The position numbers and the translations under genes are program-made. 64,000 bases of DNA from Salibacteraceae bacterium (GTDB taxonomy: Bacteria; Bacteroidota; Bacteroidia; Flavobacteriales_G; Salibacteraceae). Positions 9,969-19,011 of the stretch are shown here, in pieces. Location: the NCBI GenBank assembly GCA_018401875.1, contig JAGYJZ010000006.1, positions 62,001 to 126,000 of the forward strand, given 5' to 3'. The notes beneath the pieces are model-generated. The model did no database searches and was not told where the DNA came from. It saw only the letters and a list, made by a program, of their open reading frames with translations. Every line of letters starts with the position of its first letter. Within the stretch, counting starts at the first letter, position 1.

Positions 9969-11162
9969 TTACTTTTTGAGGATTTTACTGAATGCATTCT
10001 TCGCGTTGAAGCCACTCATAACGATGGCTTTCACAAATGAATTTGTTATGGCGTGTTGAATGATCCAATTACATCGCCTAGGATTGCGCATAAATACTTG
10101 AGTCCAATAATTCAACCTCAATTCATTCCACATTCTTCTATAGATTTCTCTGTCATAGCCTTTGTTGAATGCTGCATCAAATCTGTTGGTTGCATGGCAT
10201 CGGATCAAATGTTCTGCAGCAACCCTTCCGCTTCGAATAGCATTTGCAATTCCTTCTCCCGATAGAGGATTGATCAACGAAGCGGCATCGCCAAGCAATA
10301 AATAGCGATTTCCAGAAATCGATCGTTTTTTACTCCCTAAAGGCAGGGGGAAGCCTTTAGCGTCATCAACAATCGTTGCATTTTTAAACCTGTCTTTGAC
10401 GTTCGGGTGTGTTTTTATGATGGAAATAAGTTCCTTCTTTAAATTGATGTTTTTCTTAGAAACAAAGGAAGAGAGCATTCCAATTCCTACATTGGCTCTG
10501 TTGTCAGGTAGTGGGAATATCCAAAAATAGCCAGGCAGCAGTTCATCGTAGAAATGCAGCTCCACAGCATTTAAATCTGAAAAATCAGTGACTCCTTCAA
10601 AATACATTCTGATGCCGGCACAGTAATGATTTTTATCGGGTTTCTCTTTATGAAGGGTTCGTTTAACCAGTGATTTGGCGCCATCTGAACCTAAAATTAT
10701 TGGAGATTCTAAGCGCACTCCACTTTTCATTAATACCCTTACTTCGGTGGGCGACTCTTCGATGGACGAAATTTCTTGGCCTTCAAAAATTGTCAAGTTC
10801 TTGCATTGCTTGGCTTGTTCGAAAAGATAATTATCGAAGTCAATTCGAGGTGAGATATATCCGCTAAGGTTGTAATTGACAAGAGAAATATCTGAATATG
10901 AATAATTCGGTGCAATAAATCGAACGGCCTTACATTCAAGCTTTTTATCAAAACCATCGATAAAACTGCTAGAGTCGATAGGAAGCTTCTGCAATTGTGC
11001 TATCACATCTGGACTCAGCGCATCACCGCAAATTTTATCTCTTGGAAAGGTGGATTTTTCAATTAAGGCCACATTGAGTGAGCATTCAGACAGTGCCAAT
11101 GCTGCAGTGCATCCGGCCGGACCAGCGCCCACAATGATTACATCAAAAGAAAACTCGTTCAC
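9969..11162 (-). CDS. Geranylgeranyl-reductase family / FAD-dependent oxidoreductase
   Basis: VIIVGAGPAGCTAALALS Rossmann motif, DKICGDALSP, LLLGDAASLINPLSGEGIANAIRSG. Confidence 0.9.
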   Translation of the reverse strand: MNEFSFDVIIVGAGPAGCTAALALSECSLNVALIEKSTFPRDKICGDALSPDVIAQLQKLPIDSSSFIDGFDKKLECKAVRFIAPNYSYSDISLVNYNLSGYISPRIDFDNYLFEQAKQCKNLTIFEGQEISSIEESPTEVRVLMKSGVRLESPIILGSDGAKSLVKRTLHKEKPDKNHYCAGIRMYFEGVTDFSDLNAVELHFYDELLPGYFWIFPLPDNRANVGIGMLSSFVSKKNINLKKELISIIKTHPNVKDRFKNATIVDDAKGFPLPLGSKKRSISGNRYLLLGDAASLINPLSGEGIANAIRSGRVAAEHLIRCHATNRFDAAFNKGYDREIYRRMWNELRLNYWTQVFMRNPRRCNWIIQHAITNSFVKAIVMSGFNAKNAFSKILKK

Positions 11163-11169
11163 GTGTGAA

Positions 11170-11781
11170 TTATTTTGAAAGCACCTCTTTCAAGTTGGTA
11201 AAAGTGTTAAATGGAAGTTCAGAGGCAGCGCTATTGGCCAACCAATCTGGAATGTTCCCTCCAGGTTCGGCTTCCACTTGATAAATGATGTGTATCAAGC
11301 CATTTTCTTTTGGAATGGCATCCCAGCTGCTTTTTGAGGTGCGAATTCTAACTACGCCTTTCTTTTCAGGTAAATAATCAGGAAGCGCCCTTGCGATTGA
11401 GCTGAATCCGCCCGTTGATGGATCTTTTTTGAAGGTCATTTCAAAAATACCGTCCCGATCGCTAACCGGCCAAGGGGCTTTTGTATGCGAATATTGAATG
11501 TGCTTGTTCTCGCCAATGCGTTTGATGATGGTTAGTTCTTTCGTGTTGGGAAAGATTTGTTTGTAGCGGTCTAAGTTTTTTAAGATGTATTCGAGGTCCT
11601 CAATACTGGCTTTTACGGTCATTTCAGCTTTGAAAGCATTGAAGTTGGATGTGCTGACTTCTTTGGTATACACCTCAATACCATCCGACCTCTTCACTAA
11701 ATTCCAATTTTGAGAAAAAACAGGCAAATTGAGCATCAGCAGCGTCAGCAGGGGTAAGGGCGCCTTATGTATTGATTTCAT
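11170..11781 (-). CDS. START-domain-like secreted protein
   Basis: NWNLVKRSDGIEVYTKEV, KAPWPVSDRDGIFEM typical of START-like lipid-binding domains. Confidence 0.8.
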   Translation of the reverse strand: MKSIHKAPLPLLTLLMLNLPVFSQNWNLVKRSDGIEVYTKEVSTSNFNAFKAEMTVKASIEDLEYILKNLDRYKQIFPNTKELTIIKRIGENKHIQYSHTKAPWPVSDRDGIFEMTFKKDPSTGGFSSIARALPDYLPEKKGVVRIRTSKSSWDAIPKENGLIHIIYQVEAEPGGNIPDWLANSAASELPFNTFTNLKEVLSK

Positions 11782-11998
11782 AGATTAATTCTGATAGACG
11801 TTAATGGTGCGAGTGATGCTTTCAATGGGGACGTTGCCATTTGAAAAAAGGTTTGATTCTTCATCTCGGTGACTACCAACAGCAATATTTTTGGGAAGTT
11901 GATTGAGCGGACTCAGTTTTTTGATGTGCTTAAAATTCATTGGGTTCATTTGCCAATAGTTTGGGGTAGCAATATATGATTCTAGACATGTAATCAAC

Positions 11999-12496
11999 TT
12001 AAGAGGCATTTTGTATCGATACCATTTTTTGCAGCATCACTGAATTTGGAATGGTCAGTTTTTCGCCTTTGTCAGATTCAATGTGAACGAAATAGTAGCT
12101 AATATCTTTTACTACACCTTCAATTGGAAATTCTTTGTCGTGCACTTTTATTCGATCACCCAACTTCATTGGATGATTAAAAAAGAGAATTATTCCAGCT
12201 GAAATGTTCGACAAAAGTGACCATTGGGCAAAAAAGGCAATGCCCATTACTGTGAGCACCGATGATAGAAATATGAAAAGTTCTTCTTGTTTAATTCCCC
12301 AAATGGCCGCTATTACCAAGAACCCTGCTAGACTCACCAGAATATTAGTCAACTTAACGATCATTTTTCTGCGGTCGTAGCTAAATTGAAATTTTTTCAA
12401 TGTTCGGCTGACGGCACTTTTGGTAACCAAACGAATAATGAACATAAGAGCAATAACTACGATCGTTTGAATGACTTCAATGCTAAACTCGATCAT
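11999..12496 (-). CDS. Small MscS-family mechanosensitive channel
   Basis: TM segments followed by FFNHPMKLGDRIKVHDKEFPIEGVVKDISYYFVHIESDKGEKLTIPNSVML. Confidence 0.85.
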   Translation of the reverse strand: MIEFSIEVIQTIVVIALMFIIRLVTKSAVSRTLKKFQFSYDRRKMIVKLTNILVSLAGFLVIAAIWGIKQEELFIFLSSVLTVMGIAFFAQWSLLSNISAGIILFFNHPMKLGDRIKVHDKEFPIEGVVKDISYYFVHIESDKGEKLTIPNSVMLQKMVSIQNAS

Positions 12497-12743
12497 GATG
12501 TGAATTGGATTTAATACGGCAAAAGTAGACGCAGCGAAGCCCGAATATTCTTTTTTAAGAATTGTTGTAGAATTATTTATTGAGCATGATCAGCATTTCA
12601 ATCACCCTGATCACAATGAAGATTAAGTATTGCAAACGATCTAAGAATAAGTCGCTATACTTTTTGAGGCGACTTTTCAATAATTTCATCAAACGAGAGT
12701 AAACCTGTTTTGCTTGAGATACATTTGATGGCTAAGGCAAAAA

Positions 12744-13211
12744 TTGATGAAAGAAGCGATTGACAAATTCTATACTGCTTTTGCAGAATTAGATGCTGAA
12801 ACCATGATTTCTCTCTACCACGATGAAGTTGTTTTTGACGATCCTGCGTTTGGCCGTTTGTCAGGCGAGCGGGCAAAAAACATGTGGCGTATGCTGTGCG
12901 AATCGCAAAAAGGCAAGCGATTCATCGTGCAATACTCTGACGTGAAAGCCACGGAAACGGGTGGCTCAGCGCGTTGGGAGGCTGTGTATGTTTTTAGCAA
13001 AACCAAGCGAAATGTGCACAACCGCATCACAGCAACGTTTAAATTCAGGGATGGAAAGATTGTTGAACACAAAGACAACTTTAACCTTTTCAGTTGGTCA
13101 AGACAAGCGCTTGGCATAACAGGTTACGCCATGGGTTGGACGCCCTTCTTTAAACAAAAATTGCAGAAACAAACCAATCAATTGCTCGATCGATATGAAG
13201 CCAAACGCTAG
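12744..13211 (+). CDS. SnoaL/NTF2-like nuclear transport factor 2 family protein
   Basis: YTAFAELDAETMISLYHDEVVFDDPAFGRLSGE...FKFRDGKIVEHKDNFNLFSW. Confidence 0.8.
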   Translation: MMKEAIDKFYTAFAELDAETMISLYHDEVVFDDPAFGRLSGERAKNMWRMLCESQKGKRFIVQYSDVKATETGGSARWEAVYVFSKTKRNVHNRITATFKFRDGKIVEHKDNFNLFSWSRQALGITGYAMGWTPFFKQKLQKQTNQLLDRYEAKR

Positions 13212-13229
13212 AGATGAGCGGAATGAAGT

Positions 13230-13433
13230 TTAGTTTTCGATGAACAGCGTTGTTTTGGCAAATGTGATGCCTTTGCGCGATAGCACAATCGTGTAAATGC
13301 CGGCTCTGAGATGCGAAATATCCAAAAAGCCATTGCTCAGTAGTTCGGTTGACGCTGCGTTTCGCCCATTGATGCGCCTTTCATAGGGTAAAGATAAACA
13401 ATCACTTAGGCCTTTAATGATCAAACTTACCAT
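13230..13433 (-). pseudogene. Orphan T9SS C-terminal sorting-domain-like remnant
   Basis: C-terminus GFLDISHLRAGIYTIVLSRKGITFAKTTLFIEN resembles T9SS sorting tails, but there is no signal peptide and the upstream frame overlaps the opposite-strand J-domain gene. Confidence 0.4.
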
Positions 13434-13517
13434 TGATTTAAAATGATTTTGGCGTTGGAATTGAGCATACTTTTGCACGCTTATTTTTAACGAAGACGCG
13501 CCAAAGGAATTTATCAT

Positions 13518-13964
13518 ATGAAAAGGATCGCAGAGTATAAAAAATTGTTCAACGTTGAGAATGAAATTGTTTTGAGCGACCTTAAAACATCGTACCGTAA
13601 TTTGGTGAAAGTGTGGCATCCTGATAAGTTTCAAGACGGTGACGAAAAAGCCCATGAAGCAGAGTTGATGAGCCGAAAGGTGATTGATGGATATCACTTT
13701 TTGGTCAGTATTGCGCCCGAAACCAAGGCGGCAAATCTTGCCGATTACACCGAAAATGTGATCGAGTCAGGAATTACAGATTACAAGCATAAAGGGCTTC
13801 TGCTTGAGGTTTCATTTGGCAATGGAATGACATATGAATACTTTGGAGTTTCGAAGAATGTGTTCAATAAGTTTCACAATTCAGATAAGCAGTTGCGATT
13901 TGCCAAGCGCAACGTATTTCATACGTTTCTCTACCGAAAGTCAAAGTCGGGAAGCGAAAGCTAA
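13518..13964 (+). CDS. J-domain plus KTSC-domain protein
   Basis: SYRNLVKVWHPDKFQDGDE (HPD motif) followed by LLLEVSFGNGMTYEYFGVSKNVFNKFHNSDKQLRFAKRNVFHTFLYRK (KTSC-like). Confidence 0.75.
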   Translation: MKRIAEYKKLFNVENEIVLSDLKTSYRNLVKVWHPDKFQDGDEKAHEAELMSRKVIDGYHFLVSIAPETKAANLADYTENVIESGITDYKHKGLLLEVSFGNGMTYEYFGVSKNVFNKFHNSDKQLRFAKRNVFHTFLYRKSKSGSES

Positions 13965-14051
13965 GCAGCTAAACCGTTGAAATTTCAGGTCGTTAAAAAG
14001 CTTAGCATTGGCTTAAACGCTACTATTGTATGACCAGCAAATGATGCCATT

Positions 14052-16235
14052 CTGAAAGATATTCTTCTCATAACACCGCCTTTCACTCAACTGAATACTC
14101 CGTATCCGGCAACGGCATATTTGAAGGGTTTTTTGCGAACGAAAGCCATTGATTCTGATCAAATGGACCTCGGTATTGAAGTGATTTTAGATGTCTTTTC
14201 TAAGGGTGGGCTGCAAGAAGTGTTTAACGTGGGGCAGCCCAAAATAACAACTGACAATGCGCATAGAATCAACTCGTTGAGTCATGTTTATGTACGTACG
14301 ATTGATGATGTGATTGCTTTTTTACAAGGCAAACAGCCCACATTTGCGCGCCAACTTTGCAGCGATAATTTTCTTCCGCAAGCCAGCAGGTTTGCTCAGG
14401 TAGATGATTTGCATTGGGCATTTGGCAATATGGGAATGCAGGATAAAGCAAAACATTTGGCCACGCTTTACCTCGAAGATCTTTCTGACTTTATTGTTGA
14501 GTGCGTTGACGATCATTTTGGATTTAGTCGCTATGCCGAGCGCTTGGGCCGAAGTGCAAATTCGTTTAATGAACTGCACGATCACCTGACGCGAGAATTA
14601 ACGCACATCGATAAAATAACATTGCGCATCTTAGAGGCGAAATTGTCTCGAATCAACCCAAAGTTGGTGTGTTTTTCGGTTCCGTTTCCAGGAAATCTAT
14701 ACAGTGCATTGCGATGCGGTCAGTTTATCAAGGAGAATTATCCCAGCATTAACGTGGCTATGGGCGGTGGTTTTCCGAATACCGAATTGCGATCATTGTC
14801 GGATGCGCGCGTGTTTGATTATGTAGATTTCATTACCCTTGATGATGGTGAGCTGCCGATTGAGTTATTGATTCAAAATACTTTAAATAGCTTCGACAAA
14901 CCTGTGTATAAACGCACCTTTCTTCTTAGCGATGGCGTTGTAACCTATGTCAGCAATTCTACACAATCAGATTACAAGCAAAGCCAAGTAGGAACGCCTG
15001 ACTATTCTGATCTTTTACTCGATGACTATATTTCAGTGATTGAAATCGCCAATCCAATGCACAGTTTATGGAGCGATGGACGTTGGAATAAGCTGACCAT
15101 GGCTCACGGTTGCTATTGGGGCAAGTGCACGTTTTGCGATATTTCATTAGACTACATCAAATTGTATGAACCCATTGCGGCTAAGCTCTTGGTTGATCGA
15201 ATGGAAGAACTTATCGCTCAAACCGGAGAAAAAGGATTTCATTTTGTGGATGAAGCGGCACCACCTGCACTCATGCGTGAGTTGGCACTCGAAATTATTA
15301 GCAGAGATCTCACGGTAACGTGGTGGACCAACATTCGGTTCGAGAAAAGCTTCTCAAGCGATTTGTGCCTCCTTCTTAAAGCGTCAGGATGCATCGCTGT
15401 TTCGGGCGGATTGGAAGTTGCTTCCGATCGATTATTGCAGCTGATTCAAAAGGGTGTAACCGTTGAACAAGTGGCGCGCGTAACAAGCAACTTCACTGAG
15501 GCGGGCATAATGGTGCATGCCTATTTGATGTATGGCTATCCCACACAAACAGAGCAAGAAACCATAGATAGCCTTGAAATGGTGAGGCAGTTGTTTGAGG
15601 TGGGGGTAATTAAATCAGGTTTTTGGCACCAATTTGCCATGACCGCGCACAGCCCGGTTGGGATGAACCCGAGTGCCTATGGCGTAGTGCCTCAGTTGAA
15701 TCACATCACGTTTGCCAACAACGACATTCAGTTTATTGATTCTACGGGAATCGACCATGATAAATTCAGTTTTGGATTGAAGAAATCGCTGTTCAATTAT
15801 ATGCACGACATGTGCTTTGATTTTGAATTGCAAGAGTGGTTTGATTTTAAAATACCGAGATCAGCAATTTCACCTGATTATATCGAGCATAGTTTGGAGT
15901 TAAGAGATCCACAGGATATAAAATCCAATGCAAAATTGATATGGATTGGTATCAGCCCAATGGTTCATGAATTCACGAAAAGTAAGAAGGGAAAAGAACA
16001 TCCTTATCTTCAAATGACCTTCAATTCTGTGAATGATAGTTTAGAGTTAGCCCTTCCAAAGCCACAAGCAGAATGGTTATTGAACATTCTAGCGTCTTCT
16101 ACTGTATTAACGCAGCCTTTAAAAACCATTGGGAGTGTTAAGAGTGACTATGAAAAGCATTTTCCAAATTTTGAATCTTTTTGGTTTTCTGATGCTATGC
16201 TAGATTTGAGGTATTTCGGGTTGTTAAGCATATAA
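14052..16235 (+). CDS. Radical SAM protein with N-terminal B12-binding-like domain
   Basis: GCYWGKCTFCD cluster-binding motif; frame extends upstream of 14121 to give LKDILLITPPFTQLNTPYPATAYLKGFL, so start probably CTG at 14052. Confidence 0.85.
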   Translation: MKDILLITPPFTQLNTPYPATAYLKGFLRTKAIDSDQMDLGIEVILDVFSKGGLQEVFNVGQPKITTDNAHRINSLSHVYVRTIDDVIAFLQGKQPTFARQLCSDNFLPQASRFAQVDDLHWAFGNMGMQDKAKHLATLYLEDLSDFIVECVDDHFGFSRYAERLGRSANSFNELHDHLTRELTHIDKITLRILEAKLSRINPKLVCFSVPFPGNLYSALRCGQFIKENYPSINVAMGGGFPNTELRSLSDARVFDYVDFITLDDGELPIELLIQNTLNSFDKPVYKRTFLLSDGVVTYVSNSTQSDYKQSQVGTPDYSDLLLDDYISVIEIANPMHSLWSDGRWNKLTMAHGCYWGKCTFCDISLDYIKLYEPIAAKLLVDRMEELIAQTGEKGFHFVDEAAPPALMRELALEIISRDLTVTWWTNIRFEKSFSSDLCLLLKASGCIAVSGGLEVASDRLLQLIQKGVTVEQVARVTSNFTEAGIMVHAYLMYGYPTQTEQETIDSLEMVRQLFEVGVIKSGFWHQFAMTAHSPVGMNPSAYGVVPQLNHITFANNDIQFIDSTGIDHDKFSFGLKKSLFNYMHDMCFDFELQEWFDFKIPRSAISPDYIEHSLELRDPQDIKSNAKLIWIGISPMVHEFTKSKKGKEHPYLQMTFNSVNDSLELALPKPQAEWLLNILASSTVLTQPLKTIGSVKSDYEKHFPNFESFWFSDAMLDLRYFGLLSI

Positions 16236-16269
16236 TAAGAACATGCTTCTGGGGTAAGAATGAGACAAA

Positions 16270-16299
16270 AAAAAGAGCCAAGCTGTGCTTGACTCTTTA
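16270..16299. terminator. Bidirectional terminator between convergent genes
   Basis: aaagagccaagc-tgt-gcttgactcttt imperfect hairpin with A- and T-flanks between 16235(+) and 16320(-). Confidence 0.7.
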
Positions 16300-16319
16300 G
16301 GAAATCTATATGTTGATTA

Positions 16320-16868
16320 TTAACTTTCAAACGACCACTCAGCTCCATTATCAGCCTCCAACTTTAGTTCTTTTGAGGTCAGTCTTAAGATTTTGTATTC
16401 ACGCTTATCAAAATCATCAAGATAATCTGCGTATTCGTTATTGTCAAATTCAATTTCTATATCTTCTTTATCAGAAGAAAATTCCCAAACCCCATCAATG
16501 TTGATGTCTATATTATAATCGTTAGAATAGGTGTAACTTCCACCATAATAGCTGTAGTAAGTGCTCTCAATCGTAACATTATAACTGGCGTCTATTTCAA
16601 AGTCGCCATCTTCTTGAAAGTCAAATTCCATATCTACATCGTTGACTTCAAAAGAAGTTCCGAGATAACTGTAACTATCGAAGAAATCTTCAATTGGAGT
16701 CTCACCGTCAATTTCAGCTAAATCCCAAGTTTGGGCGAGTCGCTTTGTTTTAGACTTTAGAGATACGGCTGGTCCTTCATCATATTTGCCACAACTTTGA
16801 AGGTTCAGTACGACAATAATTACGAGAACCATGATAAATTTAGAACGAACGTCTTCTCTAATATTCAT
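16320..16868 (-). CDS. Lipoprotein, acidic/Tyr-rich, lipocalin-like
   Basis: Lipobox-like VVLNLQSC; W-D-L-A-E-I-D start as in Bacteroidetes lipocalin-like proteins. Confidence 0.6.
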   Translation of the reverse strand: MNIREDVRSKFIMVLVIIVVLNLQSCGKYDEGPAVSLKSKTKRLAQTWDLAEIDGETPIEDFFDSYSYLGTSFEVNDVDMEFDFQEDGDFEIDASYNVTIESTYYSYYGGSYTYSNDYNIDINIDGVWEFSSDKEDIEIEFDNNEYADYLDDFDKREYKILRLTSKELKLEADNGAEWSFES

Positions 16869-17015
16869 AGGTTAAATTTTTCGAAGTAAAATTAGATTGC
16901 AACGCAAAGATACGTTTCTCAATAGATCAAAATAAAAATATGCAAAAAAAATGGATTGATCGTTGTTCAATCAGTACTTTTTGAAATCTGATTATTATCC
17001 ACATTAATTCTAGAC

Positions 17016-18131
17016 TTAATCTTTGCTTTCAGACTTTTGTTCCTCTTTTGGATCACGCCAGAAAAATAAATCGGGAGAGGCGGATGCTAAATTCGCAGTC
17101 TTGTTTGTATTTGTGATAAGAGCTGTTTTAGCAGTGTTTTGAATGATTTGAAGGTCGTAAATTTCTTCAATTCCGCCTTCATATTTTATTGTTCCAACGA
17201 TAGAGTTGGTTTGTAGGTCAACGACCACAATACCTGATTCTTGAGCTAGTTTGGATACAGGTAGCACTTTGGCAGTCTTACTTTCTTCACGAATTTTACT
17301 CATTCCGATGAAAGCATAATTTTCCTTTATCGCTAATCCTCTTGAAAAACCGCTCAAATAACACACGAATTCTTTTTTTCGAGTCATCAAATTGTACCTT
17401 ACTAAATTGCCATTTCCTGATTCTAAAAGATAGATGGAGCCATTGTGAATTCTTGGTGAATGTGGCATGCACAAATCTTCCAACAAGATTTCATTTGAAT
17501 CGATATCGATTAACACCCCGTTACGTTCAATACCGTTTCTCCAACTTTCTTTTTCGTTGCCCTTACCGAGCGCGGTAACGTATTTCGGAATACCGCTTTG
17601 CATGGCTAATCCATTTAGATGGCAGCGGTCTTCTGGTATCAACTTACTAATGAAGTTGGGGTGCCAAATTGGAGTGAAATTGTATCTATAGTCAAATCGA
17701 CAGATGCAGGAATACCTAGTATTAACTGCGATGAGTCCTTTTGGTGTCCAATGCAAGTCATGGAGGTCGAGCATGCCTGTGTGATAGGTAGTGCGAGGAA
17801 AGAACATTGTATCAAAGTGGTCAGGTCTACCAGGATATGTCTTCGCGAGTCCGGGATGGTTTGTAAACACTTCAACCCTATCAATAGATGCGATCCCAAG
17901 AATGTTTTTACCTGATGCAATTCCCATCGGTTTTTTGAAGTTGACAGGGGTTTGCGAAAGTTTTGTGTCAGAAGTTGCAGCTATAAAAATCACCTTTCCG
18001 GCCTGGTAGGTACTCAGTACGAGGTTGATGTTTAGGTTGTTGATGATCTGAGCAACTTCTTCTGAGTACGAAATATTGAATTTAGCTTTTTTATCCTTCT
18101 GATCGTTTTCCTTCTCGTTCATGGTTTGCAT
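17016..18131 (-). CDS. TIGR03032-like family protein
   Basis: LVLSTYQAGKVIFI, DLHDLHWTPKGLIAVNTRYSCICRFDYRYNFTPIWHPNFISKLIPEDRCHLNGLAM. Confidence 0.8.
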   Translation of the reverse strand: MQTMNEKENDQKDKKAKFNISYSEEVAQIINNLNINLVLSTYQAGKVIFIAATSDTKLSQTPVNFKKPMGIASGKNILGIASIDRVEVFTNHPGLAKTYPGRPDHFDTMFFPRTTYHTGMLDLHDLHWTPKGLIAVNTRYSCICRFDYRYNFTPIWHPNFISKLIPEDRCHLNGLAMQSGIPKYVTALGKGNEKESWRNGIERNGVLIDIDSNEILLEDLCMPHSPRIHNGSIYLLESGNGNLVRYNLMTRKKEFVCYLSGFSRGLAIKENYAFIGMSKIREESKTAKVLPVSKLAQESGIVVVDLQTNSIVGTIKYEGGIEEIYDLQIIQNTAKTALITNTNKTANLASASPDLFFWRDPKEEQKSESKD

Positions 18132-18310
18132 GGTTCAGTTGCCACAAATATTACAAAAGCTTGTAGGTAAATTCTAAAAAAAAATAACAAAGTCAATTAC
18201 ATGTGTGGCAGAAGTATTCAGAAAACTGACTGACGATCCAAACAAAAAATTAATGATTTGCTCAAATTGTTTGCTGCCTTTATTGTTGGGTTAATTCGTA
18301 CGTTAGCCCA

Positions 18311-19000
18311 ATGGAAACGGAGAAGCATTATGTGATGCGAAGTGGGTGGCTTCGAGCTGCTATATTAGGCGCCAACGATGGCATATTGTCAACGGCAAGT
18401 ATTGTAATTGGGGTGGCTGCGGCAAGTGATACGCGCGAACCGATTGTATTGGCAGGTGTTGCCGGCCTCGTTGCTGGAGCGCTTTCGATGGCAGCAGGTG
18501 AATATGTCTCGGTGAGTTCGCAGTCAGATCTCGAATCGGCTGATTTGAAAAGAGAAGCGCTGGAACTGAAGGAAACGCCCGAGTCGGAATTGACTGAATT
18601 GGCAAAAATTTACCAAGAACGTGGTCTTTCTGAAGCGCTTTCGATGAAGGTGGCCGAAGAGTTAACGGCACATGACGCCCTTGGAGCCCACGCGCGCGAT
18701 GAATTAGGGATCAACGAAATTTCACAAGCAAAACCTTTGCAAGCAGCTGCCGCATCGGGCGGTGCATTTGTTTTTGGTGGAGTGCTTCCCGTAATTGTTG
18801 CCATGTTTGGTGAAGTCAGCCTGATGATTTACTTGCAGTACGCCTTCACGATTGTGTTTTTAATACTCTTGGGTTCCGTAGCCGCCAAAACGGGTGGCTC
18901 GAACATTTCTAAGGCAGTGCTTAGGATAACATTTTGGGGCACGATTGCTATGGGAGTCACGGCATTGATTGGGTATTTGTTTGGAATCAATATGGCTTAA
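18311..19000 (+). CDS. VIT1/CCC1 family Fe/Mn transporter
   Basis: LRAAILGANDGILSTASIVIGVAAA, AGALSMAAGEYVSVSSQSD. Confidence 0.93.
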   Translation: METEKHYVMRSGWLRAAILGANDGILSTASIVIGVAAASDTREPIVLAGVAGLVAGALSMAAGEYVSVSSQSDLESADLKREALELKETPESELTELAKIYQERGLSEALSMKVAEELTAHDALGAHARDELGINEISQAKPLQAAAASGGAFVFGGVLPVIVAMFGEVSLMIYLQYAFTIVFLILLGSVAAKTGGSNISKAVLRITFWGTIAMGVTALIGYLFGINMA

Positions 19001-19011
19001 AACACCATTGC

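Noticed and set aside
11785-12009. 74-aa minus-strand ORF between the START-like and MscS genes
   Set aside because: No family resemblance or strong start signal; could be a small gene but not supportable.
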